This document shows positions 27,779 to 37,495 of a DNA stretch of 64,000 nt, piece after piece (the stretch's first letter is position 1; each line of letters opens with the position of its first letter). The stretch is from NCBI RefSeq assembly GCF_900114085.1, contig NZ_FORU01000001.1, positions 248,206 through 312,205 on the forward strand, written 5' to 3'. The DNA is from Myroides guanonis. Lineage in GTDB: Bacteria > Bacteroidota > Bacteroidia > Flavobacteriales > Flavobacteriaceae. The notes below the pieces were generated by a model. That model searched no databases. It had not been told where the DNA came from and was given only the letters and a program-made list of their open reading frames with translations. Both the position numbers and the translations under genes were made by a program.

Positions 27779-30208
27779 ATGAAAGACTTTAAAAAAATTC
27801 TTCCGCATGTGCTAGTAATAGTAGGCTTTATTTGTATAGCATTAGCTTATTTTTCTCCAGTTTTATCAGGGAAGGCTATGTTGCAATCAGATATTGTTCA
27901 ATATACAGGAATGGCGAAAGAGCAAATAGATTTTAGGGAGAATTTTAAAGAAGAATCTTATTGGACTAATAGTGCTTTTGGAGGAATGCCTACCTATCAA
28001 CTTGGAGCACAATATCCGCATAGTTATATAAAAAAAATAGATCAAGCAATCCGCTTTCTTCCGCGTCCAGCGGATTATTTATTTATTTATTTTATAGGTT
28101 TTTATATTCTTATGATTTCTTTTAGGATACGTGCTTTATATGCATTTTTTGGAGCATTAGCTTTTGGTTTTTCCACCTATTTAATAATAATTTTAGGAGT
28201 AGGACATAATGCCAAAGCGCATGCAATTGCTTACATGCCTATGGTATTAGCAGGGGTACTTTTAGTTTTTAGAAAAAAATACGCAGTGGGGGGACTGTTA
28301 ACTCTATTCGCTGCTGCATTAGAAATAAATGCCAACCACTTTCAAATGACATTCTATTTGTTGCTGCTCTTAATTATTGTTGGAATATATTATGTGGTTT
28401 CATATATTAAACAGAAAGATTTTAAAGGATTAGGGATTGCTTCTTTAATTCTAATTGGGTGTGCAGTTTTAGCTTTAGGTGTAAATGCAACTAACCTGAT
28501 GGCTACTTCTGAATATACTGAATTTAGCACAAGAAGTACTAGTCAATTGACTTTTGAACCAAATGGTGAGTCAAAGGTTACTTCTAATGCTATGAGTTAT
28601 GATTACATTACAGAATATAGTTATGGTATTTTTGAGAGTTTAAATTTATTTGTACCTCGTCTTACTGGAGGAGCAAATAATGAATCTGTTGGTAAAAATT
28701 CTAATTTATATAAATTTGTAACGGCTTTAGGAGCTTCTCCTGAAGAGGCACTGAGATTTACTTCAAATGCCCCTACTTATTGGGGAGATCAACCAATAGT
28801 AGCAGCACCAGCATATATTGGTGCAGTCATTTTATTTTTATTTGTATTAGCATGCTTTGTAGAAAAGAGAAAAATAAAATACATATTTTTAAGTGGAGCA
28901 ATACTTTCACTATTGCTTTCATGGGGAAAAAACTTTCCGGTATTGACAGATTTTTTCATCGAATACTTTCCAATGTATAACAAATTTAGAGCAGTTTCTT
29001 CAATTCAAGTTATACTGGAATTATGTATACCAGCTTTAGGAATACTTGGTCTTCATTCCTTTGTAAATATTGAAAATGAAAAGAAATTACAAGCTTTAAA
29101 ATACGCTGCTTATACTACTTTAGGAACTTTGGTTTTATTGTTTTTAGGAAAGTCAATGTTGAGTTTTTCTGGATTAAATGACGGATATTATCAAAATATG
29201 TATGGGGAAATCGGACCTAAATTTATCGAGGCTTTAATTGAAGACCGTAAATCAATGTATACTTCTGATATTATTCGTTCATTTGCTTTAGTTGCATTGG
29301 TAATTGGGGTATTGTGGATGTATTTAAAGGGAAAATTACAAGCTACTGTATCTGTTGTGATAGTAGGAGTATTAATGATTGGAGATTTGGTTTTGATTGA
29401 CTTAAACTACGTGAATAAAGATCAATTTGTAAATGCAGCTCAAGTAAAAAATCCTTTCCAACCAACGGAAGCTGATAAACAGATATTGAATGATCCAACA
29501 CATTTCAGGGTTTTTGAAGTACAAGGTTCATTAAATAGTGCTAGGTCTTCGTTTTTTCACAATTCATTAGGCGGTTATCATGCAGCAAAACCAAAGCGGA
29601 TACAAGAGCTTTTCGACTATCAGTTGTCAAAAAACAACATGGAAATATTTAATATGATGAATGTTAAATACATTATCCAAAAAGACGAACAACAACGAGA
29701 TATCTCATTAATAAATGAAGAAGCAAATGGAAATGCATGGTTTATATCTAAGGTTATAAATGTAAACACTACAGATGATGAAATGAAGATGTTGGGTGGA
29801 TTTGATTCTAAGAAACAAGTAATTTTTAATAGTTCTGATTTTGGAACTATTTCTCTGAAAGAAAATTATATAGTAGATAGCTTAGCTAAGATAAAATTAG
29901 TTGAGTATAAACCAAATTATTTAAAGTATGAAGCTGAAAATAAAGAAAGTGGTTTAGCAGTGTTTTCAGAAGTTTATTACCCACATGGATGGTTTGCTTA
30001 CATAGATGGAGTAGAAGTACCTCATTTTAGAGTTGATTACGTTTTAAGAGGTTTGGAGGTCCCTGTCGGAAAACATGTTGTTGAATTTAAATTTGAACCA
30101 GAAGTTGTAAAGAAAGGAAGCACCATTGCTTTAATTAGTTTTATCCTGATGATTTTGATGGTTATTGGAGTTACTGGTTATCAATTAAAAAAGTCAAAAA
30201 CTCAGTAA
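27779..30208 (+). CDS. YfhO-family polytopic membrane protein (GT-C-like)
   Basis: The 809-residue protein has about 12 transmembrane helices and large extracytoplasmic portions. The YfhO hallmarks are an early acidic loop (GKAMLQSDIVQYTGMAKEQ) and the C-terminal beta-rich domain with EVYYPHGWFAYIDG. YfhO of Gram-positive bacteria is needed for glycosylation of lipoteichoic acid, and the family is GT-C-like. A lipid-linked sugar transfer role is therefore inferred. The glycosyltransferase gene follows after 11 nt, so the two form an operon. Confidence 0.88.
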   Translation: MKDFKKILPHVLVIVGFICIALAYFSPVLSGKAMLQSDIVQYTGMAKEQIDFRENFKEESYWTNSAFGGMPTYQLGAQYPHSYIKKIDQAIRFLPRPADYLFIYFIGFYILMISFRIRALYAFFGALAFGFSTYLIIILGVGHNAKAHAIAYMPMVLAGVLLVFRKKYAVGGLLTLFAAALEINANHFQMTFYLLLLLIIVGIYYVVSYIKQKDFKGLGIASLILIGCAVLALGVNATNLMATSEYTEFSTRSTSQLTFEPNGESKVTSNAMSYDYITEYSYGIFESLNLFVPRLTGGANNESVGKNSNLYKFVTALGASPEEALRFTSNAPTYWGDQPIVAAPAYIGAVILFLFVLACFVEKRKIKYIFLSGAILSLLLSWGKNFPVLTDFFIEYFPMYNKFRAVSSIQVILELCIPALGILGLHSFVNIENEKKLQALKYAAYTTLGTLVLLFLGKSMLSFSGLNDGYYQNMYGEIGPKFIEALIEDRKSMYTSDIIRSFALVALVIGVLWMYLKGKLQATVSVVIVGVLMIGDLVLIDLNYVNKDQFVNAAQVKNPFQPTEADKQILNDPTHFRVFEVQGSLNSARSSFFHNSLGGYHAAKPKRIQELFDYQLSKNNMEIFNMMNVKYIIQKDEQQRDISLINEEANGNAWFISKVINVNTTDDEMKMLGGFDSKKQVIFNSSDFGTISLKENYIVDSLAKIKLVEYKPNYLKYEAENKESGLAVFSEVYYPHGWFAYIDGVEVPHFRVDYVLRGLEVPVGKHVVEFKFEPEVVKKGSTIALISFILMILMVIGVTGYQLKKSKTQ

Positions 30209-30219
30209 ACAGATATTGT

Positions 30220-31527
30220 ATGCAAGCCATTAAGGATTTGAAGAAAGTATTAATAATTACTTATTACTGGCCACCTGCAGGAGGTCCAGGTGTACAGCGA
30301 TGGTTAAAGTTTGCGAAATACTTACCCTCTTTTGGTTACCAGCCAGTGATTTATACACCGGAGAATGCTAATTATCCAATACTGGATAAGCAATTGATTG
30401 ATGAGGTTTCTGAACACTGTATTATTGTTAAAACACCTATTAGGGAACCTTATAGGCTGGCAAATTTGTTGGGTGCAAAAAAAGCAAAAACAATGAGTTC
30501 TGGAATTATAAAACTTTCACGAAAACAAAACTTTGCAGAGAAGTTGATGTTATGGATAAGAGGAAATTTCTTTATTCCCGATGCTCGTGTTGGTTGGGTA
30601 AAACCATCTGTTAACTTTTTAGTCAATTATGTTCAAAAGCACAATATAGATACTGTTATTACAACTGGTCCACCTCACAGTATGCATTTGATTGGAATGA
30701 AGCTTCAAGAGTTGTGTAATTTACATTGGATTGCTGACTTTAGAGATCCTTGGACAACCATTGGGTATCATAAAGAGTTGAAATTGACAGCTTTTGCAAT
30801 TAAAAAGCATCTCGAATTAGAAAGAACAGTTCTGAACAAAGCGGATCAAATTATTGTCACTAGTAAGACTACGAAATCTGATTTTCAAAAAATAACTCAA
30901 AAGCCAATTAAGGTTATAACAAATGGTTATGATGTAGAATATGTTGGAAAGGTTGAATTAGATGATGCTTTTACAATATCTCATATCGGATCATTTCTGT
31001 CAAATAGAAACCCTCGTGTATTTTGGAAAGCATTGGCTGAATTACGTAAAGAGAACAAAGCATTTAAAGCAGCTTTTCAATTAAAGCTCGTTGGGAGAGT
31101 TAGTAATGAGATTTTAGATGCTATCCGTGAATTTGATCTAGATTCTTGTACAATAAATGTTGGTTATGTTGATCATAAACAGGCATTAATAGAGCAACGA
31201 AAGGCTCAAGTATTACTTTTGATTGAAATTGACTCAGAAGAAACTAGAGCTATAATTCCAGGTAAATTGTTTGAATATATGGCGGCAGAAAGACCAATAT
31301 TAGCAATTGGACCTGAGCAAGCTGATTTTTTTGAAATTATTAAAGAAACTAATACTGGCAAGGTTGCACTTTATGATCAAAAAGAAGAGATTAAGGAAAT
31401 TCTATTGAACTTTTTTAAAAGTTATCAAGAAGGAACACTTAAGGTTTATGGAATGGGACTACAATATTATAGTAGAAAAAAACTAACCGAAAGCTTGGCG
31501 AAACTTTTAGAAACAAAAAATGTTTAA
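30220..31527 (+). CDS. glycosyltransferase family 4 protein
   Basis: The 435-residue GT-B fold protein begins with the GT4-like WPPAGGPGVQRWLKFAKYLP. It has DFRDPWT in the acceptor domain and the C-terminal nucleotide-sugar site IPGKLFEYMAAERPILAIGP, whose acidic residue is the usual catalytic/ribose contact. It should transfer a sugar to an envelope glycan or lipid; the substrate is unknown. It is co-directional with and 11 nt downstream of the YfhO gene, and it converges on uvrA copy 2. Confidence 0.9.
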   Translation: MQAIKDLKKVLIITYYWPPAGGPGVQRWLKFAKYLPSFGYQPVIYTPENANYPILDKQLIDEVSEHCIIVKTPIREPYRLANLLGAKKAKTMSSGIIKLSRKQNFAEKLMLWIRGNFFIPDARVGWVKPSVNFLVNYVQKHNIDTVITTGPPHSMHLIGMKLQELCNLHWIADFRDPWTTIGYHKELKLTAFAIKKHLELERTVLNKADQIIVTSKTTKSDFQKITQKPIKVITNGYDVEYVGKVELDDAFTISHIGSFLSNRNPRVFWKALAELRKENKAFKAAFQLKLVGRVSNEILDAIREFDLDSCTINVGYVDHKQALIEQRKAQVLLLIEIDSEETRAIIPGKLFEYMAAERPILAIGPEQADFFEIIKETNTGKVALYDQKEEIKEILLNFFKSYQEGTLKVYGMGLQYYSRKKLTESLAKLLETKNV

Positions 31528-31553
31528 AATCTTCCAAGCTTTCAATAGTATTG

Positions 31554-34373
31554 TTATTTAGTTGCTAACTTCTCCTTTAAATAGTATCCTGTACTTGATT
31601 TTTTGTTTTCAGCAACTTGTTCGGGAGTTCCAAATGCAATCAGTTCACCTCCGTGTTCACCTCCTTCAGGACCAATATCAATTATATAATCTGCACATTT
31701 TATTAGATCGAGATTATGTTCGATTACGATAATAGAATGTCCTCTTTCTATTAAAGCTTCAAAAGAGGTTAGTAGCTTCTTTATATCGTGAAAATGCAAC
31801 CCCGTTGTTGGTTCATCAAATACGAATAATGCCTTCTCTTTAGTTACTCCAGAAACTAAGAAAGATGCTAACTTTATACGTTGTGCTTCTCCTCCAGATA
31901 ATGTTGAAGAGGACTGTCCAAGTTGAACATACCCTAAACCAACGTCTTGTAAGGGTTTTAATTTTTGAATTATTTTACTTTGTTGATGTTTGTCGAAAAA
32001 TGCGATAGCATCATCAATAGTCAAGGTTAATATGTCATGGATATTCTTACCTTCGAAGTTAACTTCTAATACTTCTTTTTTGAAACGTTTTCCTCGACAA
32101 GTTTCACATTCCAAATGAACGTCTGCCATAAATTGCATTTCTACAGTCACTGTTCCCTCTCCCTTACATGTTTCACAACGACCACCATCTACATTGAAAG
32201 AAAAGTGCTTCGGCTGATATCCACGTAATTTTGAAAGTTGTTGTTTAGAGTATAAGTCGCGAATGTCGTCGTATGCCTTGATATAAGTTACTGGATTGGA
32301 ACGAGAACTTCTTCCTATTGGGTTTTGATCTACGTATTCGATATGCTTTAAAACAGAAAACTCACCTTTTAGCTCTGTAAATTGTCCTGGTTTATCGCTT
32401 AAACCAGTTAGTTTTTTTTGAACAGCAGGAAATAATATTTTTTTCACTAAAGTGCTTTTTCCACTTCCTGAAACTCCTGTAATCACGGTCAAACATTCCA
32501 AAGGAAATAGTACATCTATATTTTTAAGATTGTTTTCTCTAGCACCAATTATCTCTATAAAATTTTTATATGTTCTTCTTTTTCTAGGGATTTCGATTTG
32601 CATCTTACCGTTTAAATACTGAGCAGTTAGTGAGTCTGACTTCAAGATAGTCTCATAATCGCCTTGAGCTACTAATTCTCCACCGAATGTACCTGCCTCA
32701 GGGCCTATATCAATAATTTGATCTGCGGCCTTCATAATGTCTTCATCGTGTTCTACAACGATTACGGTATTGCCTAATGCTTTTAAATCTTCTAAAACTT
32801 TTATTAGTTTTTCAGTATCTTTTGGGTGCAATCCAATACTTGGTTCATCTAATATATACATTGAACCAACTAGACTACTTCCTAATGATGTTGCTAAGTT
32901 TATACGCTGCGATTCCCCTCCAGAAAGGGTTGCGGAATTTCTGTTAAGAGTTAAATAATCTAAACCAACTTCAGATAAAAAACCTAAACGATTTTCGATT
33001 TCAATCAATAATCTTTTTGCAACCTTAGCTTCAAAATCATTTAAGACTAGGTTGTCAAAAAAGTTTGTCAATTTTACGATTGGTAAATCAACTAAATCAG
33101 AAATTGTCTTTCCGTATATGGTAACATAATTAGCTTCTTTTCTAAGTCTTTTTCCTTTACAAGTAGGGCATTTTGTTTTTCCTCTGTATCGAGAAAGCAT
33201 TACTCTGTTTTGAATTTTGTAACTTTTTTCTTCTAACTGGTCGAAGAAAGTATTTAGTCCTTCAAAATAGGTGTTACCTTCCCATAATAAAGTTTTTTCT
33301 TCCTCACTTAGTTGATAGATCGGCTTGTGAATCGGAAAATCAAATTTATAGGCATTATTTACTAGTTGATCTCTGTACCACCCCATACTTTCTCCTCTCC
33401 AAGGAAAAACAGCATTTTCATATACTGAAAGTGCTGTATTTGGGAAAACCAAATCTTCATCTATACCAATAATATTTCCATACCCGTCACAAGAAGGACA
33501 AGCACCATAGGGGTTATTAAAACTGAATAGATGTACATTAGGTTCTAAAAAAGTCAATCCATCTAATTCAAAATTTGCACTGAATTCAAATCGTTCTTGT
33601 GAATTCATACTTTGAATACAACAATATCCTTTACCTTCAAAAAAAGCTGTTTGAATGGAGTCTGCCAAACGGTTAAAGAATTCTTCTGAATCTGAAATGA
33701 CTATGCGGTCTACTATTAAAAAGTAGTTAGCTGCATTTTGTTTATCTAAGTCAGTTGCACTTTCCAAATAATCATCTAAACGAACTACTTCGTTTGAAAC
33801 AAGTATTCTAGCAAAACCCTGTTGTGAAAGTATTTGTAGTTTCTCACTTAAAGTGCGATCATTTTCTAAATGAATAGGTGATAATAGAAGCCATTTGGAT
33901 TTTATTTCAAATCCTTTAACAGTATCTATTACATCACTTACAGTATCTTTTTTTACTTCCTTACCCGATATGGGAGAATATGTTTTACCGATACGAGCAA
34001 ATAACAGTTTAATATAATCATAAATCTCCGTAGAGGTTCCAACTGTAGAACGTGCATTTGTTGTATTTACTTTTTGTTCGATAGCAATAGCTGGGGCAAT
34101 ACCTTTGATATATTCTACCTTCGGTTTGTCAATCCTTCCTAAAAATTGACGGGCGTATGAAGATAAACTTTCAACATATCTACGTTGGCCTTCAGCATAT
34201 AACGTATCAAAAGCTAAACTTGACTTTCCTGAACCTGATAAGCCAGTAACAACCACGAAATTGTTTCTAGGTATTACAACATCTATATTTTTTAAATTAT
34301 GGATTTGTGCTCCTTTTATAATGATGTTTTTTTTAGGGTCTATCTTGGAGTAATCTATTTTCTTCATATTCAT
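31554..34373 (-). CDS. uvrA: UvrA excinuclease ATPase, copy 2
   Basis: The 939-residue full-length UvrA has both ATPase modules (Walker [10 protein letters not shown] and [21 protein letters not shown] and [12 protein letters not shown]). The second zinc module is complete ([17 protein letters not shown]). The first zinc module lacks its N-terminal CxxC entirely and retains only ACPSCDGYG. It is diverged from the copy at 18348, so this is an old paralogue pair common in Flavobacteriia, not a recent duplication. Either copy could serve UvrB; the division of labour is unknown. The start could be MNMKK or the internal MKK two codons later. Confidence 0.94.
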   Translation of the reverse strand: MNMKKIDYSKIDPKKNIIIKGAQIHNLKNIDVVIPRNNFVVVTGLSGSGKSSLAFDTLYAEGQRRYVESLSSYARQFLGRIDKPKVEYIKGIAPAIAIEQKVNTTNARSTVGTSTEIYDYIKLLFARIGKTYSPISGKEVKKDTVSDVIDTVKGFEIKSKWLLLSPIHLENDRTLSEKLQILSQQGFARILVSNEVVRLDDYLESATDLDKQNAANYFLIVDRIVISDSEEFFNRLADSIQTAFFEGKGYCCIQSMNSQERFEFSANFELDGLTFLEPNVHLFSFNNPYGACPSCDGYGNIIGIDEDLVFPNTALSVYENAVFPWRGESMGWYRDQLVNNAYKFDFPIHKPIYQLSEEEKTLLWEGNTYFEGLNTFFDQLEEKSYKIQNRVMLSRYRGKTKCPTCKGKRLRKEANYVTIYGKTISDLVDLPIVKLTNFFDNLVLNDFEAKVAKRLLIEIENRLGFLSEVGLDYLTLNRNSATLSGGESQRINLATSLGSSLVGSMYILDEPSIGLHPKDTEKLIKVLEDLKALGNTVIVVEHDEDIMKAADQIIDIGPEAGTFGGELVAQGDYETILKSDSLTAQYLNGKMQIEIPRKRRTYKNFIEIIGARENNLKNIDVLFPLECLTVITGVSGSGKSTLVKKILFPAVQKKLTGLSDKPGQFTELKGEFSVLKHIEYVDQNPIGRSSRSNPVTYIKAYDDIRDLYSKQQLSKLRGYQPKHFSFNVDGGRCETCKGEGTVTVEMQFMADVHLECETCRGKRFKKEVLEVNFEGKNIHDILTLTIDDAIAFFDKHQQSKIIQKLKPLQDVGLGYVQLGQSSSTLSGGEAQRIKLASFLVSGVTKEKALFVFDEPTTGLHFHDIKKLLTSFEALIERGHSIIVIEHNLDLIKCADYIIDIGPEGGEHGGELIAFGTPEQVAENKKSSTGYYLKEKLATK

Positions 34374-34387
34374 TTATAGGTAATTTA

Positions 34388-34395
34388 CAAAGGTA
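34388..34395 (-). promoter_or_regulatory. candidate -7 box for uvrA copy 2
   Basis: CAAAGGTA reads TACCTTTG on the minus strand, an exact TAnnTTTG match, about 15 nt upstream of the ATG. No -33 TTG is visible. Confidence 0.43.
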
Positions 34396-34603
34396 GCGGT
34401 TTTATTTTTTCTACAGAAATGAATTGATTTGAGATATAGCTAATTACATTTCTTAGTTTACAAAATATATTTATTTTTGACTACTTCTTTTAAATCTGTT
34501 TTTTTACTTAGTAGTAAATAAAGATCATTGGTAACGTTTTATCATGTCACTAAATTAAAATCTATTTTTATCTGTTAAGAGTATCTTAAATAGAATATTT
34601 TAT

Positions 34604-34611
34604 TATATTTG
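34604..34611 (+). promoter_or_regulatory. candidate -7 box for sigma factor gene
   Basis: TATATTTG matches TAnnTTTG exactly, 85 nt upstream of the start codon. No TTG lies at the usual -33 distance. Confidence 0.38.
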
Positions 34612-34695
34612 TGATTCATAAACTCAAAAACATAGAAGCTTATAGCATAAAAATACTTTTTTAGAAATTACATATTCACGCTAATTAAGTATATT

Positions 34696-35280
34696 ATGGT
34701 ACATGCAACTATGTCGGATTCTTCGTTGATCCAACTTTACATAGCAGGGAAAGAACAAGCATTAGAAGTGCTTATTCAAAAACACCAGTCTAAGATTTTC
34801 GGATTCATCTATTCTAAAGTTGGTGACCGTGATTTAGCTAACGATATCTTTCAAGACACCTTTATTAAAGTTATACATACCTTTAGAGCAAATCGTTATA
34901 ATGAGGAAGGTAAGTTTTTACCCTGGGTAATTCGAATTTCACATAATCTCGTAATTGATCATTTTAGACGTGAGAAAAGAATGAGAATGCAACGAGATAC
35001 AAATGATTTCTCGGTTTTTGATTTTTTAATGGATGATTCTCCAATTATTGAAAAAGCGCTAATTAAAAGTCAAATTGATGAAAGCATGCAGTTTCTAATT
35101 GATGGATTACCTGAAGATCAAAAGGAAGTATTGTGTATGCGTATCTATCAAGATTTAAGTTTTAAAGAGATTGCAGAACAAACAGATGTTAGTATCAATA
35201 CTGCTTTGGGCCGAATGAGATATGCCTTGATTAATTTAAGAAAAATTATTGAACAGAGGAATGTAATTTTATTCGATTAA
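34696..35280 (+). CDS. sigma-70 family RNA polymerase sigma factor (ECF type)
   Basis: The 194-residue protein has sigma region 2 (about 12-95; DLANDIFQDTFIKVI and WVIRISHNLVIDHFRREKR) and region 4 (about 140-185; LPEDQKEVLCMRIYQDLSFKEIAE with the helix-turn-helix SINTALGRMRYALINLRK), with no region 3, as in ECF factors. No FecR- or zinc-type anti-sigma gene follows. Instead a 41-codon ORF lies 59 nt downstream within the same terminator-bounded unit. The target regulon cannot be read from this window. Confidence 0.92.
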   Translation: MVHATMSDSSLIQLYIAGKEQALEVLIQKHQSKIFGFIYSKVGDRDLANDIFQDTFIKVIHTFRANRYNEEGKFLPWVIRISHNLVIDHFRREKRMRMQRDTNDFSVFDFLMDDSPIIEKALIKSQIDESMQFLIDGLPEDQKEVLCMRIYQDLSFKEIAEQTDVSINTALGRMRYALINLRKIIEQRNVILFD

Positions 35281-35339
35281 TGCAATACTAAAATGTTTTA
35301 TTAAGCGTTCTTAAACTATAGTAATTTAAAATTAAGCGC

Positions 35340-35465
35340 ATGATAAAACTTTACTCTAAAGAAAAAAAAGAGTCTTTGAATCCTGATAAAAAGACTATAG
35401 ATTTTATATTAAAATACTCTAAGGAGTATACTAATAGAAATAAGAAAACTGATTTAATACATTAA
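35340..35465 (+). CDS. 41-residue conserved-looking protein downstream of the sigma gene
   Basis: The ORF runs ATG to TAA and encodes a highly charged, lysine-rich peptide. Its central motif PDKKTIDFILKYSKEY resembles short ORFs I recall directly after this sigma factor in other flavobacteria (pattern P-x-x-E/K-T-I-x-x-[IL]-L-x-[YF]-S-K). It lies between the sigma stop and a shared terminator at 35472. No function is known; a sigma-modulating peptide is a possibility, not a finding. Confidence 0.6.
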   Translation: MIKLYSKEKKESLNPDKKTIDFILKYSKEYTNRNKKTDLIH

Positions 35466-35471
35466 TAACTC

Positions 35472-35504
35472 AAGAGTCCTTATGTTTTACTTAAGGACTT
35501 TTTT
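35472..35504 (+). terminator. terminator of sigma factor unit
   Basis: AGTCCTTA (35475-35482) and TAAGGACT (35492-35499) form the stem, followed by a T run. It overlaps the 3' end of the converging nth gene (stop at 35487). Confidence 0.82.
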
Positions 35505-36146
35505 ATTATATTCATTTAGAACACTTTTTCGTCCTATTACACGAGTTATTATATCCAAATCCAAATTCCAGCCTCTAGCTGGAGAATACTCTCTACCATA
35601 CCAAATCATTTGTAAATGTAATCGATTCCATGTTTCGATAGGAAAGAGTCTTTTGGCGTCTTTTTCGGTTTGCTGTACATTTTTGCCATTAGATAAATTC
35701 CATCGATACATTAATCTATGAATATGAGTATCAACTGGAAAAGTTGGTATATCAAACGCTTGTGCCAATACGACACTCGCTGTTTTATGACCTACAGCAG
35801 GTAATTCTTCAAGATCATCAAAGTTTTGCGGTACCTCGCCATTGTGCTTTTCAATCAATATTTTAGAAAGACCGTGAATACCTTTAGACTTCATAGGTGA
35901 AAGACCACAAGGTCTAATAATATCTTGTATTTCTTGAATAGATAGCTTAACCATATCATAGGGGTTATCAGCTTTTGCAAATAAATATGGAGTCGTTAAG
36001 TTTACACGAACATCAGTACATTGAGCTGAAAGTAAAACAGCTATCAATAAAGTATAGGGATCTTTATGGTCTAATGGTGTTGGAATTTCAGGATAAAGTG
36101 CTTCTAATGTGTCTATCACAAATTGTACTTTTTCTGCTTTGTTCAT
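35487..36146 (-). CDS. nth: endonuclease III-family DNA glycosylase lacking the Fe-S motif
   Basis: The 219-residue helix-hairpin-helix glycosylase/AP lyase removes oxidised pyrimidines. The HhH motif LPAVGHKTA carries the catalytic Lys121, and VDTHIHR carries the catalytic Asp139, matching E. coli K120 and D138. The C-terminal four-cysteine [4Fe-4S] motif of E. coli Nth is absent: the region reads YGREYSPARGWNLDLDII, and the only cysteines are C43 and C80. The rest of the fold looks complete, so it is a cluster-less variant rather than a truncated gene. Confidence 0.9.
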   Translation of the reverse strand: MNKAEKVQFVIDTLEALYPEIPTPLDHKDPYTLLIAVLLSAQCTDVRVNLTTPYLFAKADNPYDMVKLSIQEIQDIIRPCGLSPMKSKGIHGLSKILIEKHNGEVPQNFDDLEELPAVGHKTASVVLAQAFDIPTFPVDTHIHRLMYRWNLSNGKNVQQTEKDAKRLFPIETWNRLHLQMIWYGREYSPARGWNLDLDIITRVIGRKSVLNEYNKKVLK

Positions 36147-36282
36147 GTTGGAATGTTTTGTGCTAAGATACTAAGTTCTCAGGATATCTAAAAGGGAACT
36201 GATTGGATCAGATTTTTGAAGTAAATGTTTATAACACATAAGTTCGCGATTGAGGTTCTAATTATTTAAATTTGGAAATAAA

Positions 36283-36747
36283 ATGAGATTGATCATGTTA
36301 ACATTAAAAATAGGCGATTTAGCTCCAAATTTTAGCGGAGTTGATCAAGATGGCAATATCCATGAATTAATGGATTATAAAGGAAGAAAACTAGTTATGT
36401 TTTTCTATCCCAAAGCAAGTACACCGGGATGTACTTGGGAAGCATGTGATTTAAGAGATAATTACGAGCGTTTTCAAAATCAAAATTATACCTTATTGGG
36501 TGTCAGTGCCGATTCAGCTCTAAGACAAAGTAAATTTAAGGAAAAGAATAATTTGCCTTTTCCGTTATTAGCTGATGAAGATAAATCTGTCATAAATGCA
36601 TTTGGAGTCTGGGGACCTAAGAAATTTATGGGAAGAACGTATGATGGAATACATAGAACTACTTTTGTGATTGATGAAACTGGAGTAATTAGCGATATAA
36701 TTACAAAGGTTAAAACTAAAGCGCATGCTGAGCAAATATTAGATTAA
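36283..36747 (+). CDS. bcp: thiol peroxidase, BCP-type peroxiredoxin
   Basis: The protein reduces peroxides with thioredoxin as electron donor. The peroxidatic and likely resolving cysteines lie in the family motif YPKASTPGCTWEACDLRD, and VSADSALRQSKFKEKNNLPFPLLAD is typical. Length is 154 residues from ATG 36283, or 150 from the in-frame ATG at 36295 (MLTLKIGDLAPNF), which fits homologues slightly better. The A-rich sequence before 36283 favours the first. It is followed by a hairpin at 36789 and stands alone. Confidence 0.92.
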   Translation: MRLIMLTLKIGDLAPNFSGVDQDGNIHELMDYKGRKLVMFFYPKASTPGCTWEACDLRDNYERFQNQNYTLLGVSADSALRQSKFKEKNNLPFPLLADEDKSVINAFGVWGPKKFMGRTYDGIHRTTFVIDETGVISDIITKVKTKAHAEQILD

Positions 36748-36788
36748 GATCAATTCCAGATTGATTTGTATTGTATCAAAATGAAGAT

Positions 36789-36824
36789 AAAAAGGCATTA
36801 CTTTCTTTAGTGATGCTTTTTTTA
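36789..36824 (+). terminator. terminator after peroxiredoxin gene
   Basis: The imperfect stem AAAAAGGCATTACT / AGTGATGCTTTTTTT has a 6-nt loop and a T-rich tail. Confidence 0.72.
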
Positions 36825-36946
36825 TTTTTAAAAATGGGTAAGTTTTTCTAGTGTAAAATAGCTGTTATTTAATTGTCAATATTGAAATACCACTTATCAA
36901 GGTGTAGTTGTCTTTTGTAACTTTAAAATAAGAAACGGCAGAAAAC

Positions 36947-37495
36947 ATGATAAATCTAGGGAAACAATCATCTAATTACTCGGCTTTTAAAATTGTTAAA
37001 GGGATTCCTGTCCCTTTTAATTTAAGAATGGATGCCTCTAATCTTCTGAATAGCGCAATCAAAAATTATTATTACTTTATATTATTGATTTCTTTTATTG
37101 GATGTGGAGTTAGTGTTTTTATAGTGATTTTTTACTACTTCTTGACTAGTAATTTAACTAGTAATAATGTTCATCTGTATAGTATTTCATTAATATTGAT
37201 GCTAGGCCCCTTTATTATGCTAAGTGCGATTGCATATCATCATTTATACAAGATGTGCGTTAGGTCAAGTGAGCAAGTAGGAGTTGGCTGTGTGATTGCA
37301 TTGGATAGTATTAACAAAGTATCTGATGAAACTATTTTAAAAAGGGCTTTAGTGTCTTTAGTATATAACAATGAGGTTTATCTATTAATGTCTTATAGCA
37401 GTTCTATTAATGTTTCAATAGGTGAGTTGGTAAATGTCTCTTGGAGAAAGAACAATGCTAAGTTATGTTGGATTCATAGTGTAATAAAACTATAA
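36947..37495 (+). CDS. hypothetical membrane protein with two transmembrane helices
   Basis: The 182-residue protein has a polar N-terminus (1-38), two hydrophobic segments (about 40-67 and 76-98), and a C-terminal domain of about 80 residues (VGCVIALDSINKVSDETILKRAL...). The C-terminal strands resemble a small beta domain. I recognise no family. There is no co-directional partner nearby. The stop codon is followed by a long AT-rich intergenic stretch. The region 36.9-39.1 kb looks strain-variable. Confidence 0.6.
   Translation: MINLGKQSSNYSAFKIVKGIPVPFNLRMDASNLLNSAIKNYYYFILLISFIGCGVSVFIVIFYYFLTSNLTSNNVHLYSISLILMLGPFIMLSAIAYHHLYKMCVRSSEQVGVGCVIALDSINKVSDETILKRALVSLVYNNEVYLLMSYSSSINVSIGELVNVSWRKNNAKLCWIHSVIKL

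Larger units (their letters stand above)
34374..34695. other. divergent intergenic region of uvrA copy 2 and sigma factor gene
   Basis: These 322 nt contain no credible ORF. They carry a candidate uvrA promoter box (34388-34395), a small TTTACT...AGTAAA hairpin near 34505-34521, and a TATATTTG box at 34604-34611 for the sigma gene, giving it a leader of about 80 nt. Confidence 0.55.

Noticed and set aside
32737..33472. Plus-strand ORFs of 73 and 99 codons inside uvrA copy 2
   Set aside because: They are shadow frames of a highly conserved gene; Cys-rich strings arise from the antisense of zinc-finger and coding composition.
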